Assembly: GCF_024266585.1 (NCBI RefSeq) | Contig: NZ_CP100647.1 | Span: forward strand, 1,655,001 to 1,719,000 | DNA length: 64,000 bases | Source of the DNA: Xanthomonas sacchari | Lineage (GTDB): Bacteria > Pseudomonadota > Gammaproteobacteria > Xanthomonadales > Xanthomonadaceae | Direction: 5' to 3' | Shown: positions 21,420 to 30,635 of the stretch, in pieces | Layout of the letters: each line of letters begins with the position of its first letter | How positions within the stretch are numbered: the first letter of the stretch is position 1 | The notes under the pieces: generated by a model | Database searches by the model: none | Told to the model about the DNA's origin: nothing | What the model saw: only the letters and a program-made list of their open reading frames with translations | Translations under genes and position numbers: made by a program

Positions 21420-21935
21420 ATGATCAGCGGCACCATCACGGTGGAAGACTATCTGGCCACGCAGCGCCTGCATCAGCGGCGCGCACTGCGGCGCCTGATG
21501 TTGGCGATGGCGGTATTGTTGCTGATCGGCCTGACGCTGTGCGCCTTCGCCCGACATGGTTCCGGCATGGCCATCCTCGGCGTCGTGCTGGCGGGCGCCG
21601 GTGGCGGTGGCTTGATCGGCCAGACCATCCAGTCGGCATGGACGATGCCGCGCAAGGTCCGGCGCCTGTATGCGCAACAGGCGGCGTTGCGGCATCGCCT
21701 CACCTATCGCTGGGACGAAGCCGGCCTGGAGGTCACCTGGGCGGATGGCCACGTGCGTCGTTCCTGGCGCGACTACGTGCGCTATCGCGAGAGTCCGCAG
21801 GTGCTGATGCTGTACCAGAACGACATCCTGTTCGACCTGGTGCCGACGGCCTGGTTCGTCGATGCCGCGCAGCGCGATGCGTTCCGGCAGCTGGCGGCGC
21901 AGGTAGGCACCGACGCCGGCAAGCGCGCCGTGTAG
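21420..21935 (+). CDS. YcxB-like membrane protein
   Basis: 171 aa with two hydrophobic segments (about residues 24-46 and 50-70) and a C-terminal beta-rich part whose end WFVDAAQRDAFRQLAAQ matches the YcxB-type C-terminal domain. SD AGAGGAG lies 6 bp before the ATG. It follows the ABC-F gene by 142 bp, same strand. Function unknown; an inner-membrane location is inferred. Confidence 0.75.
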   Translation: MISGTITVEDYLATQRLHQRRALRRLMLAMAVLLLIGLTLCAFARHGSGMAILGVVLAGAGGGGLIGQTIQSAWTMPRKVRRLYAQQAALRHRLTYRWDEAGLEVTWADGHVRRSWRDYVRYRESPQVLMLYQNDILFDLVPTAWFVDAAQRDAFRQLAAQVGTDAGKRAV

Positions 21936-22030
21936 CGGACGCCGCGGTTAGGGCGTGCGCTGGAGAGATCCGAGAGGCCGATGTCCGGGCCAGGTCCAGG
22001 CGTGGCCGGAGCGCGAGCCGGCACACCCCT

Positions 22031-22053
22031 GTGGGAGGGGCTTCAGCCCCGAC
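22031..22053. repeat. Half REP element
   Basis: GTGGGAGGGGCTTCAGCCCC followed by GAC is one arm of the REP-like family (GGGGC subtype). No inverted partner lies within 100 bp. The 21936-22250 gap shows no other feature. Confidence 0.7.
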
Positions 22054-22250
22054 GCCTCATCGCCTCAGCCGACGGCAATTACCGCCTGCACTGCGTGCGC
22101 CAGCGCCCAGGGCGGAGAGCGCGCCGGGTCAGCGAGGACGCTGCTGGCGGCAGTGGTGGGCCGTGCCCGGCGCAATCGTTCGCGCCGGACTTGCCGTGCA
22201 GAACGAGGGCGATCGCAGCGGCCGGCGCGCGCTGCGCCGGCCCACGCCGC

Positions 22251-22541
22251 TCAGGCGGCAGCGCTGGCCACGACCAGCAGGCCGCCGGCGATCGCCGCCC
22301 AGTCCAACGGCGAGCCAGAGCGCAGGCCCTGCAGCGAGGGGCGGGCGGTCGGTGTCGGTCGCAGACTGGCCTTGAGCGCCATCAGCGCCAGGCCGGTGGC
22401 GCTGAGCGCCCAATGCCATTCGCTGGCGCCGCTGCGCAGGAAGTAGGCCAGGTGCAGCACGCACAGGCAGGCCAGTACGGCCGCCAGCACGACGTCACGC
22501 GAGACCAGGCCCGGGCGGGCGGTCAAGGCAATACGAGTCAT
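22251..22541 (-). CDS. Small inner-membrane protein of unknown function
   Basis: 96 aa from the ATG at 22541, preceded by GGGGAA at good distance; a frame upstream to 22643 has no better start. Three hydrophobic segments are visible (DVVLAAVLACLCVLHLAYFL, WALSATGLALMAL, AAIAGGLLVVASAAA). I recognise no family. It is transcribed alone. Confidence 0.6.
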   Translation of the reverse strand: MTRIALTARPGLVSRDVVLAAVLACLCVLHLAYFLRSGASEWHWALSATGLALMALKASLRPTPTARPSLQGLRSGSPLDWAAIAGGLLVVASAAA

Positions 22542-22767
22542 CAGCAAGTTTCCCCGAAACTGTGGGCACCTTCCCCTGGCGCACATTGCGACTGCGACCT
22601 GGATCATAGTTCGGCTTGAATCGGTCGCCAAGCGGCACTGCACAAAATCTTCACGCGGGTATCGTTACCAGTGGCGCGCGTCATTCCTTCGATGCAATTC
22701 ACGCTCGCGGAGCGGGCGGCCCTCCGCGAATCCAAGGCCATTTGCCCGCATCCGCCGCCAGCCCGGC

Positions 22768-23646
22768 TCAGTCGGCCTGCGCCGCCTGTTCGGCCAGCAA
22801 CCACTCGCGCAGGCGCCGGCCGGCGTTGCTTTCCGTGCGCGACCGCAGCCGGGTCAGCCAGTAGCGGCCCAGGTCGATGCGGGTCGGGAACGGGCACAGC
22901 AGGCGCCCGGCATCCAGGTCCTGGGCGAACAGGCGCAGCGGCAGCAGGGCCACGCCATGGCCGGCCGCGGCGATGCTGGCCAGGGTCAGCGAGGCGTCGC
23001 AGATCGGGCCGCCGGCCTGCACCTCCGGGGCACCGGCGGCCTGCAGCCAGCGCGGCCACTCGTCCAGGCGATAGGAGCGCAGCAGGGTGGTCCTGGCCAA
23101 GTGCGCCGGCGTGTGCAGCCGCGCTGCCAGTGCCGGCGCGCAGACCGGCGCGAACGGCGCGTCCAGGATCGGCGTGGCGGCCTGGCCCTGCCAGTCGCCA
23201 TCGCCGAAGCGGATCGCCAGGTCCAGGCCTTCGCCGGCCAGGTCGACCCGGTTGTTGTGGGTGTACACGCGTAACTCGATGTCCGGATGCGCGGCATGGA
23301 AGGCGTCCAGCCGCGGCAGCAGCCAGCCCACCGCGAAGGTGCCGACCACGCCCACGCTCAGCGTCTCGCGGTAGCGGCCGCCGGCGAAGCGCTGCAGGGT
23401 CGCGGCGATGCGGTCGAAGGCCTCGGTCAGCACCGGATGCAGGCGCAGGCCCTCGTCGGTCAGGGCCACCCCGCGCGGCAGCCGCTGGAACAGGACCACG
23501 CCCAGGCGCGCCTCCAGTTGCTTGATCTGATGGCTCAGCGCGGCCTGGGTCACGCACAGCTCGGCGGCGGCACGGGTCAGGTTCTGATGCCGCGCCGCGG
23601 CCTCGAAGGCGCGCAGGGCGTTCAGCGGCAGGTGCGGACGGCTCAT
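22768..23646 (-). CDS. ampR: LysR-type regulator of beta-lactamase (AmpR)
   Basis: 292 aa, the usual LysR length. The N-terminal winged helix-turn-helix is LNALRAFEAAARHQNLTRAA with CVTQAALSHQIKQLEARLG, the classic AmpR start. The rest is the periplasmic-binding-protein-like effector domain, which in AmpR senses muropeptides. It is divergent from the class A beta-lactamase with a 98-bp shared control region, the arrangement known for ampR-ampC and for the Xanthomonas/Stenotrophomonas ampR-bla pairs. Expected role: activation of bla when cell-wall recycling is disturbed. Confidence 0.9.
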   Translation of the reverse strand: MSRPHLPLNALRAFEAAARHQNLTRAAAELCVTQAALSHQIKQLEARLGVVLFQRLPRGVALTDEGLRLHPVLTEAFDRIAATLQRFAGGRYRETLSVGVVGTFAVGWLLPRLDAFHAAHPDIELRVYTHNNRVDLAGEGLDLAIRFGDGDWQGQAATPILDAPFAPVCAPALAARLHTPAHLARTTLLRSYRLDEWPRWLQAAGAPEVQAGGPICDASLTLASIAAAGHGVALLPLRLFAQDLDAGRLLCPFPTRIDLGRYWLTRLRSRTESNAGRRLREWLLAEQAAQAD

Positions 23647-23744
23647 CGCCAGGCATCAATTCGGCTCATGGGTGCGATTGAATAACCTCGCTGGTGAGGG
23701 TGGGTCAATGCGGCCATCATCCTGGCTCCCGACGGAGGTGGACG
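23647..23744. promoter_or_regulatory. ampR-bla divergent control region
   Basis: The 98 bp between the two divergent starts must hold both promoters and the AmpR site. ATTC at 23659-23662 and GAAT at 23680-23683 form an interrupted dyad compatible with LysR-type T-N11-A sites, but the match is loose. GGAGG at 23734-23738 is the bla ribosome-binding site. Confidence 0.5.
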
Positions 23745-24653
23745 ATGCTGACGAGACGAGGGTTCCTGCAGGGTGTGGGCATGGGCGCGAGCCTGCTGGC
23801 GGTGGCTGCAGTGCAGGCGAAAACGGCACAGAATCGGGCGCCGACGCTGCAGCAGCGGCTGGCCGCGATCGAGCGCCGCAGTGGTGGCCGGCTCGGCGTG
23901 AGCCTGCTCGACGGCAGTGGCGCCTCGCTCGGCGGGCAGCGCCAGGACGAGCGCTTCCCGCTGTGCAGCACCTTCAAATTTCTATTGGCGGGGGCGGTGC
24001 TGCAGCGGGTCGACCGCGGCGAACTGGACCTGGAGCGGCGCCTGCCGGTGCGCAAGGCGGATCTGCTGGGGAATGCGCCGGTGTCCGAGCGCCATGTGGG
24101 CGGCACGCTCAGCGTGGCCGAGCTGTGCCGTGCGGCGATGATCTACAGCGACAACACCGCGGCGAACCTGTTGCTGCCGCTGGTCGGCGACCCGCCCGGC
24201 GTGACCCGCTTCCTGCGTGCGTTGGGCGATACGCAGACCCAATTGGACCGCAACGAGCCGGGCATGAACGACTTTGTCCCCGGCGATCCGCGCGACACCA
24301 CCACGCCCGCGGCGATGGCGGCGACGATGCGCACCCTGCTGCTGGGCGAGGCGCTGCAACCCGCCTCGCGGCAGCGTCTGATGGACTGGATGCGCGACAA
24401 CCGCACCGGCAACGACTGCTTGCGCGCCGGCTTGCCGGCGGGCTGGCGGATCGGCGACAAGACCGGCAGCAACGGCACCGATACCCGCAACGACATCGCC
24501 ATCGTGTGGGCGCCGGGGCGGCCCACGCCGCTGCTGCTCACCGCATATCTCAACGGCGCGAGCGTCGACAGCGCCGCGCGCGATGCGGCGCTGAAGGCGG
24601 TGGCGCAGGCGGTAGTGGCCTCGCTGCCGGCGCAGCCGCCACGCACCGCCTAG
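23745..24653 (+). CDS. bla: Class A serine beta-lactamase with Tat signal (L2/BlaXCC-like)
   Basis: Periplasmic hydrolase of beta-lactams, 302 aa. The twin-arginine start LTRRGFLQGVGMGAS suggests Tat export, as in Stenotrophomonas L2. Catalytic motifs are complete: S75-T-F-K78 (Ambler 70-73), S135-D-N137 (130-132), E171-P-G-M-N175 (166-170, with M in place of the usual L) and K239-T-G241 (234-236). The ATG at 23745 has GGAGG 6 bp upstream. The divergent ampR predicts inducible expression. The enzyme family is known in Xanthomonas; the spectrum cannot be predicted from this reading. Confidence 0.95.
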   Translation: MLTRRGFLQGVGMGASLLAVAAVQAKTAQNRAPTLQQRLAAIERRSGGRLGVSLLDGSGASLGGQRQDERFPLCSTFKFLLAGAVLQRVDRGELDLERRLPVRKADLLGNAPVSERHVGGTLSVAELCRAAMIYSDNTAANLLLPLVGDPPGVTRFLRALGDTQTQLDRNEPGMNDFVPGDPRDTTTPAAMAATMRTLLLGEALQPASRQRLMDWMRDNRTGNDCLRAGLPAGWRIGDKTGSNGTDTRNDIAIVWAPGRPTPLLLTAYLNGASVDSAARDAALKAVAQAVVASLPAQPPRTA

Positions 24654-24718
24654 TCTGCCTTGTGCGCGCTATGGCACCTGCGTTCGCCGCAATCGCACCG
24701 GATGCAGGTCGCTCTCCT

Positions 24719-24772
24719 GCAGGAGCGGCTTCAGCCGCGACGGACGTGATCGAAAACGCCCGTCGCGGCTGA
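24719..24772. repeat. REP-like palindrome, right arm truncated
   Basis: Left arm GCAGGAGCGGCTTCAGCCGC then GAC; the right arm GTCGCGGCTGA breaks off into an A-rich patch. The upstream sequence CGGATGCAG is shared with other REP copies at 36709 and 52010. Confidence 0.75.
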
Positions 24773-24943
24773 TCCAAAAAAATAAGGGGGCGTTCCTGCG
24801 ACACGCCGCTGGCGATCATCGGCGTCGCCATAGTGCCGATGCCGCGTGCGATCGCCTGCGTTGTACCCAACGGCCACAGCCGCCGCGGCCGTGCTACCTG
24901 ATCGTGCGGTCCCTTCCATTCCCCATCCTGTTCGGAGCGTCCC

Positions 24944-25891
24944 ATGCGTCGATTCGTATGCTGTTCGTTGGCCATCGCCCTCGGTCTGTTGTCCCACGCC
25001 GCGCAGGCGCGGGTTTGGGAACCCACGCCGGGCCATGTGCAGGTGCCGATCTGGCCCGGCGCGGTGCCGAATGCGTTGCCGCACCCGAAACCGGAATCGG
25101 CCGGCCCCGGGGCCAGGATCGACAACGTCAGCCGGCCGACCATGACCGTGTACCCGGCGCAGGGCCACAACACCGGCGCCGCGGTGGTGGTGTTTCCCGG
25201 CGGCGGCTACCAGATGTTGGCGATGGACCTTGAGGGCACGGAGATCTGCGACTGGCTGACCGCGCGCGGCATCACCTGCGTGCTGCTGAAGTACCGCGTG
25301 CCGAACTCCGGGCCGACCTGGGTCGACGACCGTCGCTACTACCCGAAGGTGCAGACCGCACTGCAGGACGCGCAGCGCACGCTGGGCCTGGTGCGCCAAC
25401 AGGCCGCCACCTGGGGCGTGGACCCGCACAAGATCGGAGTGATGGGGTTTTCCGCCGGCGGGCACCTGGTGGCCGCGGCCAGCACGCACTTCGCCGAGCG
25501 CACCTATCCGTTGGTGGATGCCGCCGATCATGTGAGTTGCCGCCCGGACTTCGCCATCGCCGTGTATCCGGGCCATCTGTGGGTGCACGAGGACGAGGAC
25601 GCCGACACCCGCGATTTCACCGATCTGGCATTGCGTCCGGACATCCGCGTCGCCGCCGACACCCCCCCGACCTTCCTGCTGCAGGCCCAGGACGACTACG
25701 TGGACGGCATCTCGCAGGTGCTGGCGTACTTCGTCGCGCTCAACCACGCCGACGTGCCGACGGAAATGCATATTTACGCCAAGGGCGGCCATGCCTTCGG
25801 CCTGCGCGCCAAGAACCTGCCGATCGCGCAGTGGCCGCAGCTGGTGGAGACCTGGCTGCATACGATCGGGGTGCTTGAGAGCCGGGAGTAG
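24944..25891 (+). CDS. Secreted alpha/beta hydrolase, acetyl-xylan esterase-like
   Basis: 315 aa with Sec signal peptide (cleaved near AQARVW). The fold is of the BD-FAE/acetyl-xylan esterase type: oxyanion loop VVFPGGGYQM, nucleophile elbow GFSAGGH, acid in QAQDDYVD and catalytic His in KGGHAFG. It probably removes acyl groups from plant cell-wall polysaccharides or related esters in the periplasm. Its last residues (LESRE and the TAG stop) fall inside the heptamer repeat that separates it from the convergent phospholipase gene. Confidence 0.85.
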   Translation: MRRFVCCSLAIALGLLSHAAQARVWEPTPGHVQVPIWPGAVPNALPHPKPESAGPGARIDNVSRPTMTVYPAQGHNTGAAVVVFPGGGYQMLAMDLEGTEICDWLTARGITCVLLKYRVPNSGPTWVDDRRYYPKVQTALQDAQRTLGLVRQQAATWGVDPHKIGVMGFSAGGHLVAAASTHFAERTYPLVDAADHVSCRPDFAIAVYPGHLWVHEDEDADTRDFTDLALRPDIRVAADTPPTFLLQAQDDYVDGISQVLAYFVALNHADVPTEMHIYAKGGHAFGLRAKNLPIAQWPQLVETWLHTIGVLESRE

Positions 25892-26032
25892 GGAGTCGGG
25901 ATTGGGGATGCGTAACAGCCGGGATCGGGGATCGGGGATTGGCAAACGCGTGTCAGCGCGCGGATTGCGCTTTCACGAATCCCAAAATCCCAAATCCCAA
26001 ATCCCGGACGTTGTCACGACTCCCCACTCCCG
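25881..26032. repeat. Heptamer-arm repeat between convergent genes
   Basis: Left arm of GGGAGTC/GGGATTG-type units, core beginning GGCAAACGCG, inner right edge GCGCTTTCACGAATCCC, and a right arm of CAAATCC units ending CTCCCCACTCCCG. The element overlaps the 3' ends of both flanking genes: it carries the esterase stop at 25889-25891 and the last about 19 codons of the phospholipase. Confidence 0.85.
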
Positions 26033-28168
26033 CCCGCCTCCGGCGGGCTCCTGGTACAGCCGCGCCGGCCCGCCCATCGCCGGATCGCTGATGCCGGGCG
26101 TGCCGGTCTCCACGCGGCCGGCCAGGCGCTGGCGTGCGCCGTCCTGGACCAGCCACAGGTCGTACCAGCCGCCGCTCGGTTTGGCGCTCCAGCGGACGCG
26201 GTGCTCGCCGCCGGGCGCCAGCGTGACCCGCTGGTGGGGTTGCGCCTGCGCGTAGGCGGCCGGCTCCAGGGCCACGCCGAGCGGCGCGGTCCCGGGATTG
26301 CGCAGGACCAGGCACAGCGCCTGCGCATCGTCCGGGTCCTGGGCGATCTCCGCCTGCAGCAGCGGAGCGGCGAGGTCGCCGCGGTAATGGCGATGGAAGC
26401 CGTTGGGACCGAGCAGCCACAGGTCGTAGCGGCCGTCGTAGGTGGTCCAGGTGCCGTCCAGGGTCGCGCCGCTGCCGACCGTGTAGCGGCGCGGGATCGC
26501 GGCCAGGTCGTAGCGGTCGTAGACGTGCAGCACCGCCGCCGCACCGGTGTTGGCCATGCGCAACCGCACCTCGCCGCGTGCCTGCACGAACTGCAGCTGC
26601 ACCGTCGGCCGATACGGCAGGGCGCGCGCGCGGCGCACGCCGAACGCCTGCCGCGGCGCCTGCAGTTGCGTCGGCAGCGGCGGCAGCGCGTGCTCGCGCA
26701 AGGCGGCGGCGCGCGCTGCTGCCTCGCGCACGTCGGGCAGGTCGGCGACGAACGGGCGGGTATCGGCCTGGCGGAAATCGAAGGCGTCGACCAGGTCGCC
26801 GCAGACCGCGCGGCGCCAGGCGCTCACGCCGCTGGCGGCGACGCCGAAGCGGCGCTCCAGCAGGCGCAGCACCGAGGTGTGGTCGTAGACCTGCGAATCC
26901 ACCCAGCCGCCGCGGCTCCACGGCGAGATCACGTACAGCGGCACGCGCGGGCCGAGGCCGTAGGGGCGCCCGCGCAGCGCGGGTGGATCGGCCTTGGCAT
27001 CGCCCGGCGCTGGGTGCAGGTGGTATTCGCCGGCGGTGTCGATGCTGGAGGCGCCGGCCCAGCCGCCGGCTGCGGCCGGGTCGGGCGAGGGCGGCGCCGG
27101 CGGCGGCACGTGGTCGAAGAAACCGTCGTTCTCGTCGAACATCAGCAGCAGCGCGGTACGCGCCCACACCTTGGGGTCGGCGGTGAGCGCGTCGAGCACG
27201 CGCGCGGTGTAGGCCGCGCCCTGCGCCGGGCTGGACGGGTCCGGATGCTCGCTGCCGGCGGCATCGGCGATGATGAAGCTCACCGACGGCAGCCGCGCCG
27301 CCAGCACGTCCTCGCGCAACTGCGCCAGGCTGCGGCTGGAGACGCCGCGTGCGCGCAACTGCGGATCGTGCCCGGGCGCGCCGCGCCAGGCCGCGCGGAA
27401 CGGCGCGAAGCCGGCCAGCGGGTTGTCGGTGAAGTTGTCGGCCATGTCCTGGTAGATCTGCCAGGACACGCCGGCCTGCTGCAGCGCCTCGACGTAGCTG
27501 GGCCAGCGGTAGTCGTCCGGATCGCCGCCCAGTTCCGGGAAGTTGTCGTGCGAGTTGGCGATCGCCGGGCCGCCGGCACGCGCGTGCGGATCGTTCTGCC
27601 CGGTCCACAGGAAGATCCGGTTCGGGTTGGTGCCGGCCTGGATCGCGCAGTGGTACGCGTCGCACACGGTGAATATCTCGGCCAGGGCGAACTGGAACGG
27701 CAGGTCGTCGCGTTCGTAGTGGGCCAGGGCGTGGTCGCGCTTGGCCGCCGGCCACTGGCCCATGCGGCCGTGGTCCCAGGCCTGTTGCGCGTTCGGCCAG
27801 GTGTGCGGGGTGCCCTGCACGCGCATGGTGGCGAAGTCGCGCGCGGTGCGCAGCGGGAACGGCGCCAGCGGGCGGCTCCCGTCGGCGCTGGGCTGCAGCC
27901 AGACCGTGCGCGGCGCGGTGCCGGCCAGCGGTGGCGCCGGGATCGGGAAGCGGTCGCCGAAGCCGCGCACGCCGGCCAGGCTGCCGAAGTAATGGTCGAA
28001 GGCGCGGTTCTCCTGCATCAGGATCACCACGTGCTGCAGGTCGTCGAGGGTGCCGCGGCGCACGTCCGGGGCGATCGCGGCGGCGCGGGCGATGCTCGGC
28101 GGCAGCAGGCCGGCGGCGCTCGCGGTGAGGCCGGCGCGGAGCAGCCGGCGGCGGGTCTGGTCGGTCAT
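25973..28168 (-). CDS. plcN: Phosphocholine-specific phospholipase C with Tat signal
   Basis: Exported phospholipase C of 731 aa that releases phosphorylated head groups from phospholipids. Tat signal TDQTRRRLLRAGLTAS; phosphoesterase domain with HVVILMQENRAFDHYFG, GTNPNRIFLWTG and LLMFDENDGFFDHVPPP as metal and phosphothreonine-type active-site segments; two C-terminal DUF756 repeats from about residue 510. It lies 70 bp after a TonB receptor, probably in one operon. The last 19 residues (from REWGVV) are encoded by the heptamer repeat and are probably not ancestral; the family normally ends near the ARLYQEPA region. Confidence 0.9.
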   Translation of the reverse strand: MTDQTRRRLLRAGLTASAAGLLPPSIARAAAIAPDVRRGTLDDLQHVVILMQENRAFDHYFGSLAGVRGFGDRFPIPAPPLAGTAPRTVWLQPSADGSRPLAPFPLRTARDFATMRVQGTPHTWPNAQQAWDHGRMGQWPAAKRDHALAHYERDDLPFQFALAEIFTVCDAYHCAIQAGTNPNRIFLWTGQNDPHARAGGPAIANSHDNFPELGGDPDDYRWPSYVEALQQAGVSWQIYQDMADNFTDNPLAGFAPFRAAWRGAPGHDPQLRARGVSSRSLAQLREDVLAARLPSVSFIIADAAGSEHPDPSSPAQGAAYTARVLDALTADPKVWARTALLLMFDENDGFFDHVPPPAPPSPDPAAAGGWAGASSIDTAGEYHLHPAPGDAKADPPALRGRPYGLGPRVPLYVISPWSRGGWVDSQVYDHTSVLRLLERRFGVAASGVSAWRRAVCGDLVDAFDFRQADTRPFVADLPDVREAAARAAALREHALPPLPTQLQAPRQAFGVRRARALPYRPTVQLQFVQARGEVRLRMANTGAAAVLHVYDRYDLAAIPRRYTVGSGATLDGTWTTYDGRYDLWLLGPNGFHRHYRGDLAAPLLQAEIAQDPDDAQALCLVLRNPGTAPLGVALEPAAYAQAQPHQRVTLAPGGEHRVRWSAKPSGGWYDLWLVQDGARQRLAGRVETGTPGISDPAMGGPARLYQEPAGGGREWGVVTTSGIWDLGFWDS

Positions 28169-28238
28169 GGTGGTCCGGGAAAACGCAACGCGGCGGCGGC
28201 CGGGATCGACCGCCGCCGCGAGACTGCCACGGCGCCGG

Positions 28239-30635
28239 TTACAGGTCGACCATGAAGGTCAGGCCGACGGTGCGCGGCGGCGCGATGAAGGCGCTGTCGC
28301 TGCCGTCCACGCCGTTGAGGTAGCGCTTGTCGGTGAGGTTGCTGATCACCAGGTCCAGCCTGGCCTGCTGCAACTGCGGGCTCAGCCCGCCCAGGGCGAT
28401 GCCGAGATTGGCGTCGAAGGTGGTCACCGCCTCCAGCGCCGCGCTGTTGGCCGCGTCCAGGTAGCGCCGGCCGAGGTAGCGGCCGGACAGGCCGCCGTGC
28501 CAGCGCTGGCCCTGCCAGTCGGCCGACAGCACCAGGGTCTGGCGCGGCTGGCCGATCACCTGCGACCCCGGTGCGATCTCCAGCGCCTGGTCGCGCGCGG
28601 CGTTGCCGCTGCCCAGGTAGGTCGCCTTGTTGTAGGTGTAGGCGCCGTTGAGCCGCCAGCCGTTGTCCCAGGCGTAGCCCAGCGCCAGCTCCACGCCGCG
28701 CGCGTGCACGCCGCCGAAGTTCTCGTAGACGCCGTCGGTCTCGCCCAGGTAGTCGATGCCGGTGACGAAGTTGGCCGGCACGTAGACGATGCGGTTGTCG
28801 AAGCGGATGTCGTACAGGGTGATGCTGCCGGTCAGCGGCCAGCGGCTCATGCGCAGGCCCACCTCGATGTTGTCGGCGGTTTCCGGCTTGACCTTGCTCA
28901 GCACCAGCGGGTCGGTCTCGCCGAGCACGCCGGAGGGGATCGCGGCGAAGTTCTGCGAGAAGCCGGCAAAGGCTTCCACGCCCTTGATCGGCGTGGTCCA
29001 GGTCAGGCCGGCGGAGACCAGCGGATCGGAGTGCGAATCCGATTCGATATGCGCGGCGTCGCCGATGCGGCGGTCGCGGGTCTGGTCGACGAAGAACTGC
29101 TTGACGCCCACGCGCCAGGCGAAGTCGCCATAGCGCATCACGTCCTCGGCGTAGTACATCTGCTCGTCGGTGCGGTAGTCGTCCTTGAACTGCACCCAGT
29201 ACGGCACGTGGTCGAAGGCGATATTGGTGCCGACATTGAGCAGGCGGTGCCAGTCGCGGGTGACGCTGCGGTCGTAGCGTTCCAGCCACAGGCCGCCGCG
29301 CACGGTGTTGTGCAGCCCGCCGAAATCCTGCGCCCACTCCACGTCGGCGGTGACGCCGCCGCGCTGGTTGTCGTAGTGGCTGTGGCGGTAGGACTGCACC
29401 GGCAGCGAGCCGGCCGGGTAGCAGGCCGGGTTGGACTCGGCCGGCAGGGTCGCGGTGTCGGCGCAGCCGGGCAGCATGCTCGCGGCAGCGCCGTTCGGGG
29501 TGACGAAGTAGAGCTTGCCCAGCGCGCTGCCGCCGTACACGGTATGGCCGCCGGTATATTCGGACTCGGGCTGGCCCGCGCCGTCGTCGGTGACGTCGAC
29601 CAGGTAGGGCGGGATCCAGTCGCCACGGCCCTTCATGCGGTGCGCGTAGCCGGTCAGCGTGGCCTTGAAGCCGTTGCCGCCATCGAACAGGCCGCGCAGG
29701 TAGCCGAAGGTGTTCTTGCGCAGCGCGCGCGAGCCGGAGCGGTAGTTCTGGTCGTAGTAGGGGATGCCGGTGAGCGTGCCGGTGAGCAGGTCGTGGTCCG
29801 GATCGGTGGCGAACTGCGCCGGGGTGACGCTGCTGTATTCCGACTCGTTGGCATCGTCGTAGGACAGGTAGCCGCTGAGCGTCCACGCGCCGAGGTCGCT
29901 GACGAACTTGCCGGCCAGGTGGTCGCGGGTGGTGTGGCCGCTGCCGTCGATCCAGTCGTCGTTGCTGGCGTGCGAGCCGCTGACCCAGGCGCGGGTGCCG
30001 CCGAGGTCGCCGCTGTCGTAGCGCGCGTAGTACTTGCGCGCCTGGTTGTCGCCGATGCCGAACGCCATGCGCACGCGTTGCTGGTCCAGCGGTTCGCTGG
30101 TGAGGAAGTTGAGGGTGCCGCCCAGCGCTTCGTTGGAGCGCGAGGCGATGTCGGCGGTGCCCTGGCTGACCTCCACCGTTTCCAGGTCCAGCGTGTCGAT
30201 GAAGCGGTTGGCCTTGGAGCCGCCGCCGTAGGCCGAGCCGCCGTTGGGCACGCCGTCGATGGTGGTGCCGATCTGCTGGTCGTCGCGGTTGGTGACGAAG
30301 CCGCGCATGCTGATCTGCGTGCCCCAGTCGGAGGAGCCGAACGCATCGGCCTCGGTGGCGATCACGCCGGGCAGCTCGTTGAGCGCGTCGTTGACGCTGC
30401 TCAGCGCGAACTGGCGGTCCAGCGCCTCCTTGCTGACGTTGATCTTGGCGTAGGTGGTGGCCTGGCCGAGCACCTGCACCTGGTCCAGGGTCGAGACCCG
30501 GTCGCCGTTGTCGGCCGGGGCGGTGCCGTCGGATCCGTCGCTGGCCTCGGCGGCGTGGGCGCAGGCGATGCTGGTGGCCAGCGCCAGGGCCAGCAGGGTT
30601 GGAGCGGGGGTGCGGAAATACGCCGAAACGGTCAT
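28239..30635 (-). CDS. TonB-dependent receptor paired with phospholipase C
   Basis: Outer-membrane receptor of 798 aa, signal peptide to CAHAAE. Plug begins LDQVQVLGQATTYAKINVSK, with NELPGVIATEADAFG, DGVPNGGSAYGGGSKANRF and GTADIASRSNEALGGTLNF; the barrel ends LTFMVDL. It belongs to a different subfamily from the three tandem receptors. The plcN gene follows 70 bp downstream, and such receptor-PLC pairs suggest uptake of a phosphorus- or choline-containing product. I saw no clear Pho box upstream. Confidence 0.9.
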   Translation of the reverse strand: MTVSAYFRTPAPTLLALALATSIACAHAAEASDGSDGTAPADNGDRVSTLDQVQVLGQATTYAKINVSKEALDRQFALSSVNDALNELPGVIATEADAFGSSDWGTQISMRGFVTNRDDQQIGTTIDGVPNGGSAYGGGSKANRFIDTLDLETVEVSQGTADIASRSNEALGGTLNFLTSEPLDQQRVRMAFGIGDNQARKYYARYDSGDLGGTRAWVSGSHASNDDWIDGSGHTTRDHLAGKFVSDLGAWTLSGYLSYDDANESEYSSVTPAQFATDPDHDLLTGTLTGIPYYDQNYRSGSRALRKNTFGYLRGLFDGGNGFKATLTGYAHRMKGRGDWIPPYLVDVTDDGAGQPESEYTGGHTVYGGSALGKLYFVTPNGAAASMLPGCADTATLPAESNPACYPAGSLPVQSYRHSHYDNQRGGVTADVEWAQDFGGLHNTVRGGLWLERYDRSVTRDWHRLLNVGTNIAFDHVPYWVQFKDDYRTDEQMYYAEDVMRYGDFAWRVGVKQFFVDQTRDRRIGDAAHIESDSHSDPLVSAGLTWTTPIKGVEAFAGFSQNFAAIPSGVLGETDPLVLSKVKPETADNIEVGLRMSRWPLTGSITLYDIRFDNRIVYVPANFVTGIDYLGETDGVYENFGGVHARGVELALGYAWDNGWRLNGAYTYNKATYLGSGNAARDQALEIAPGSQVIGQPRQTLVLSADWQGQRWHGGLSGRYLGRRYLDAANSAALEAVTTFDANLGIALGGLSPQLQQARLDLVISNLTDKRYLNGVDGSDSAFIAPPRTVGLTFMVDL

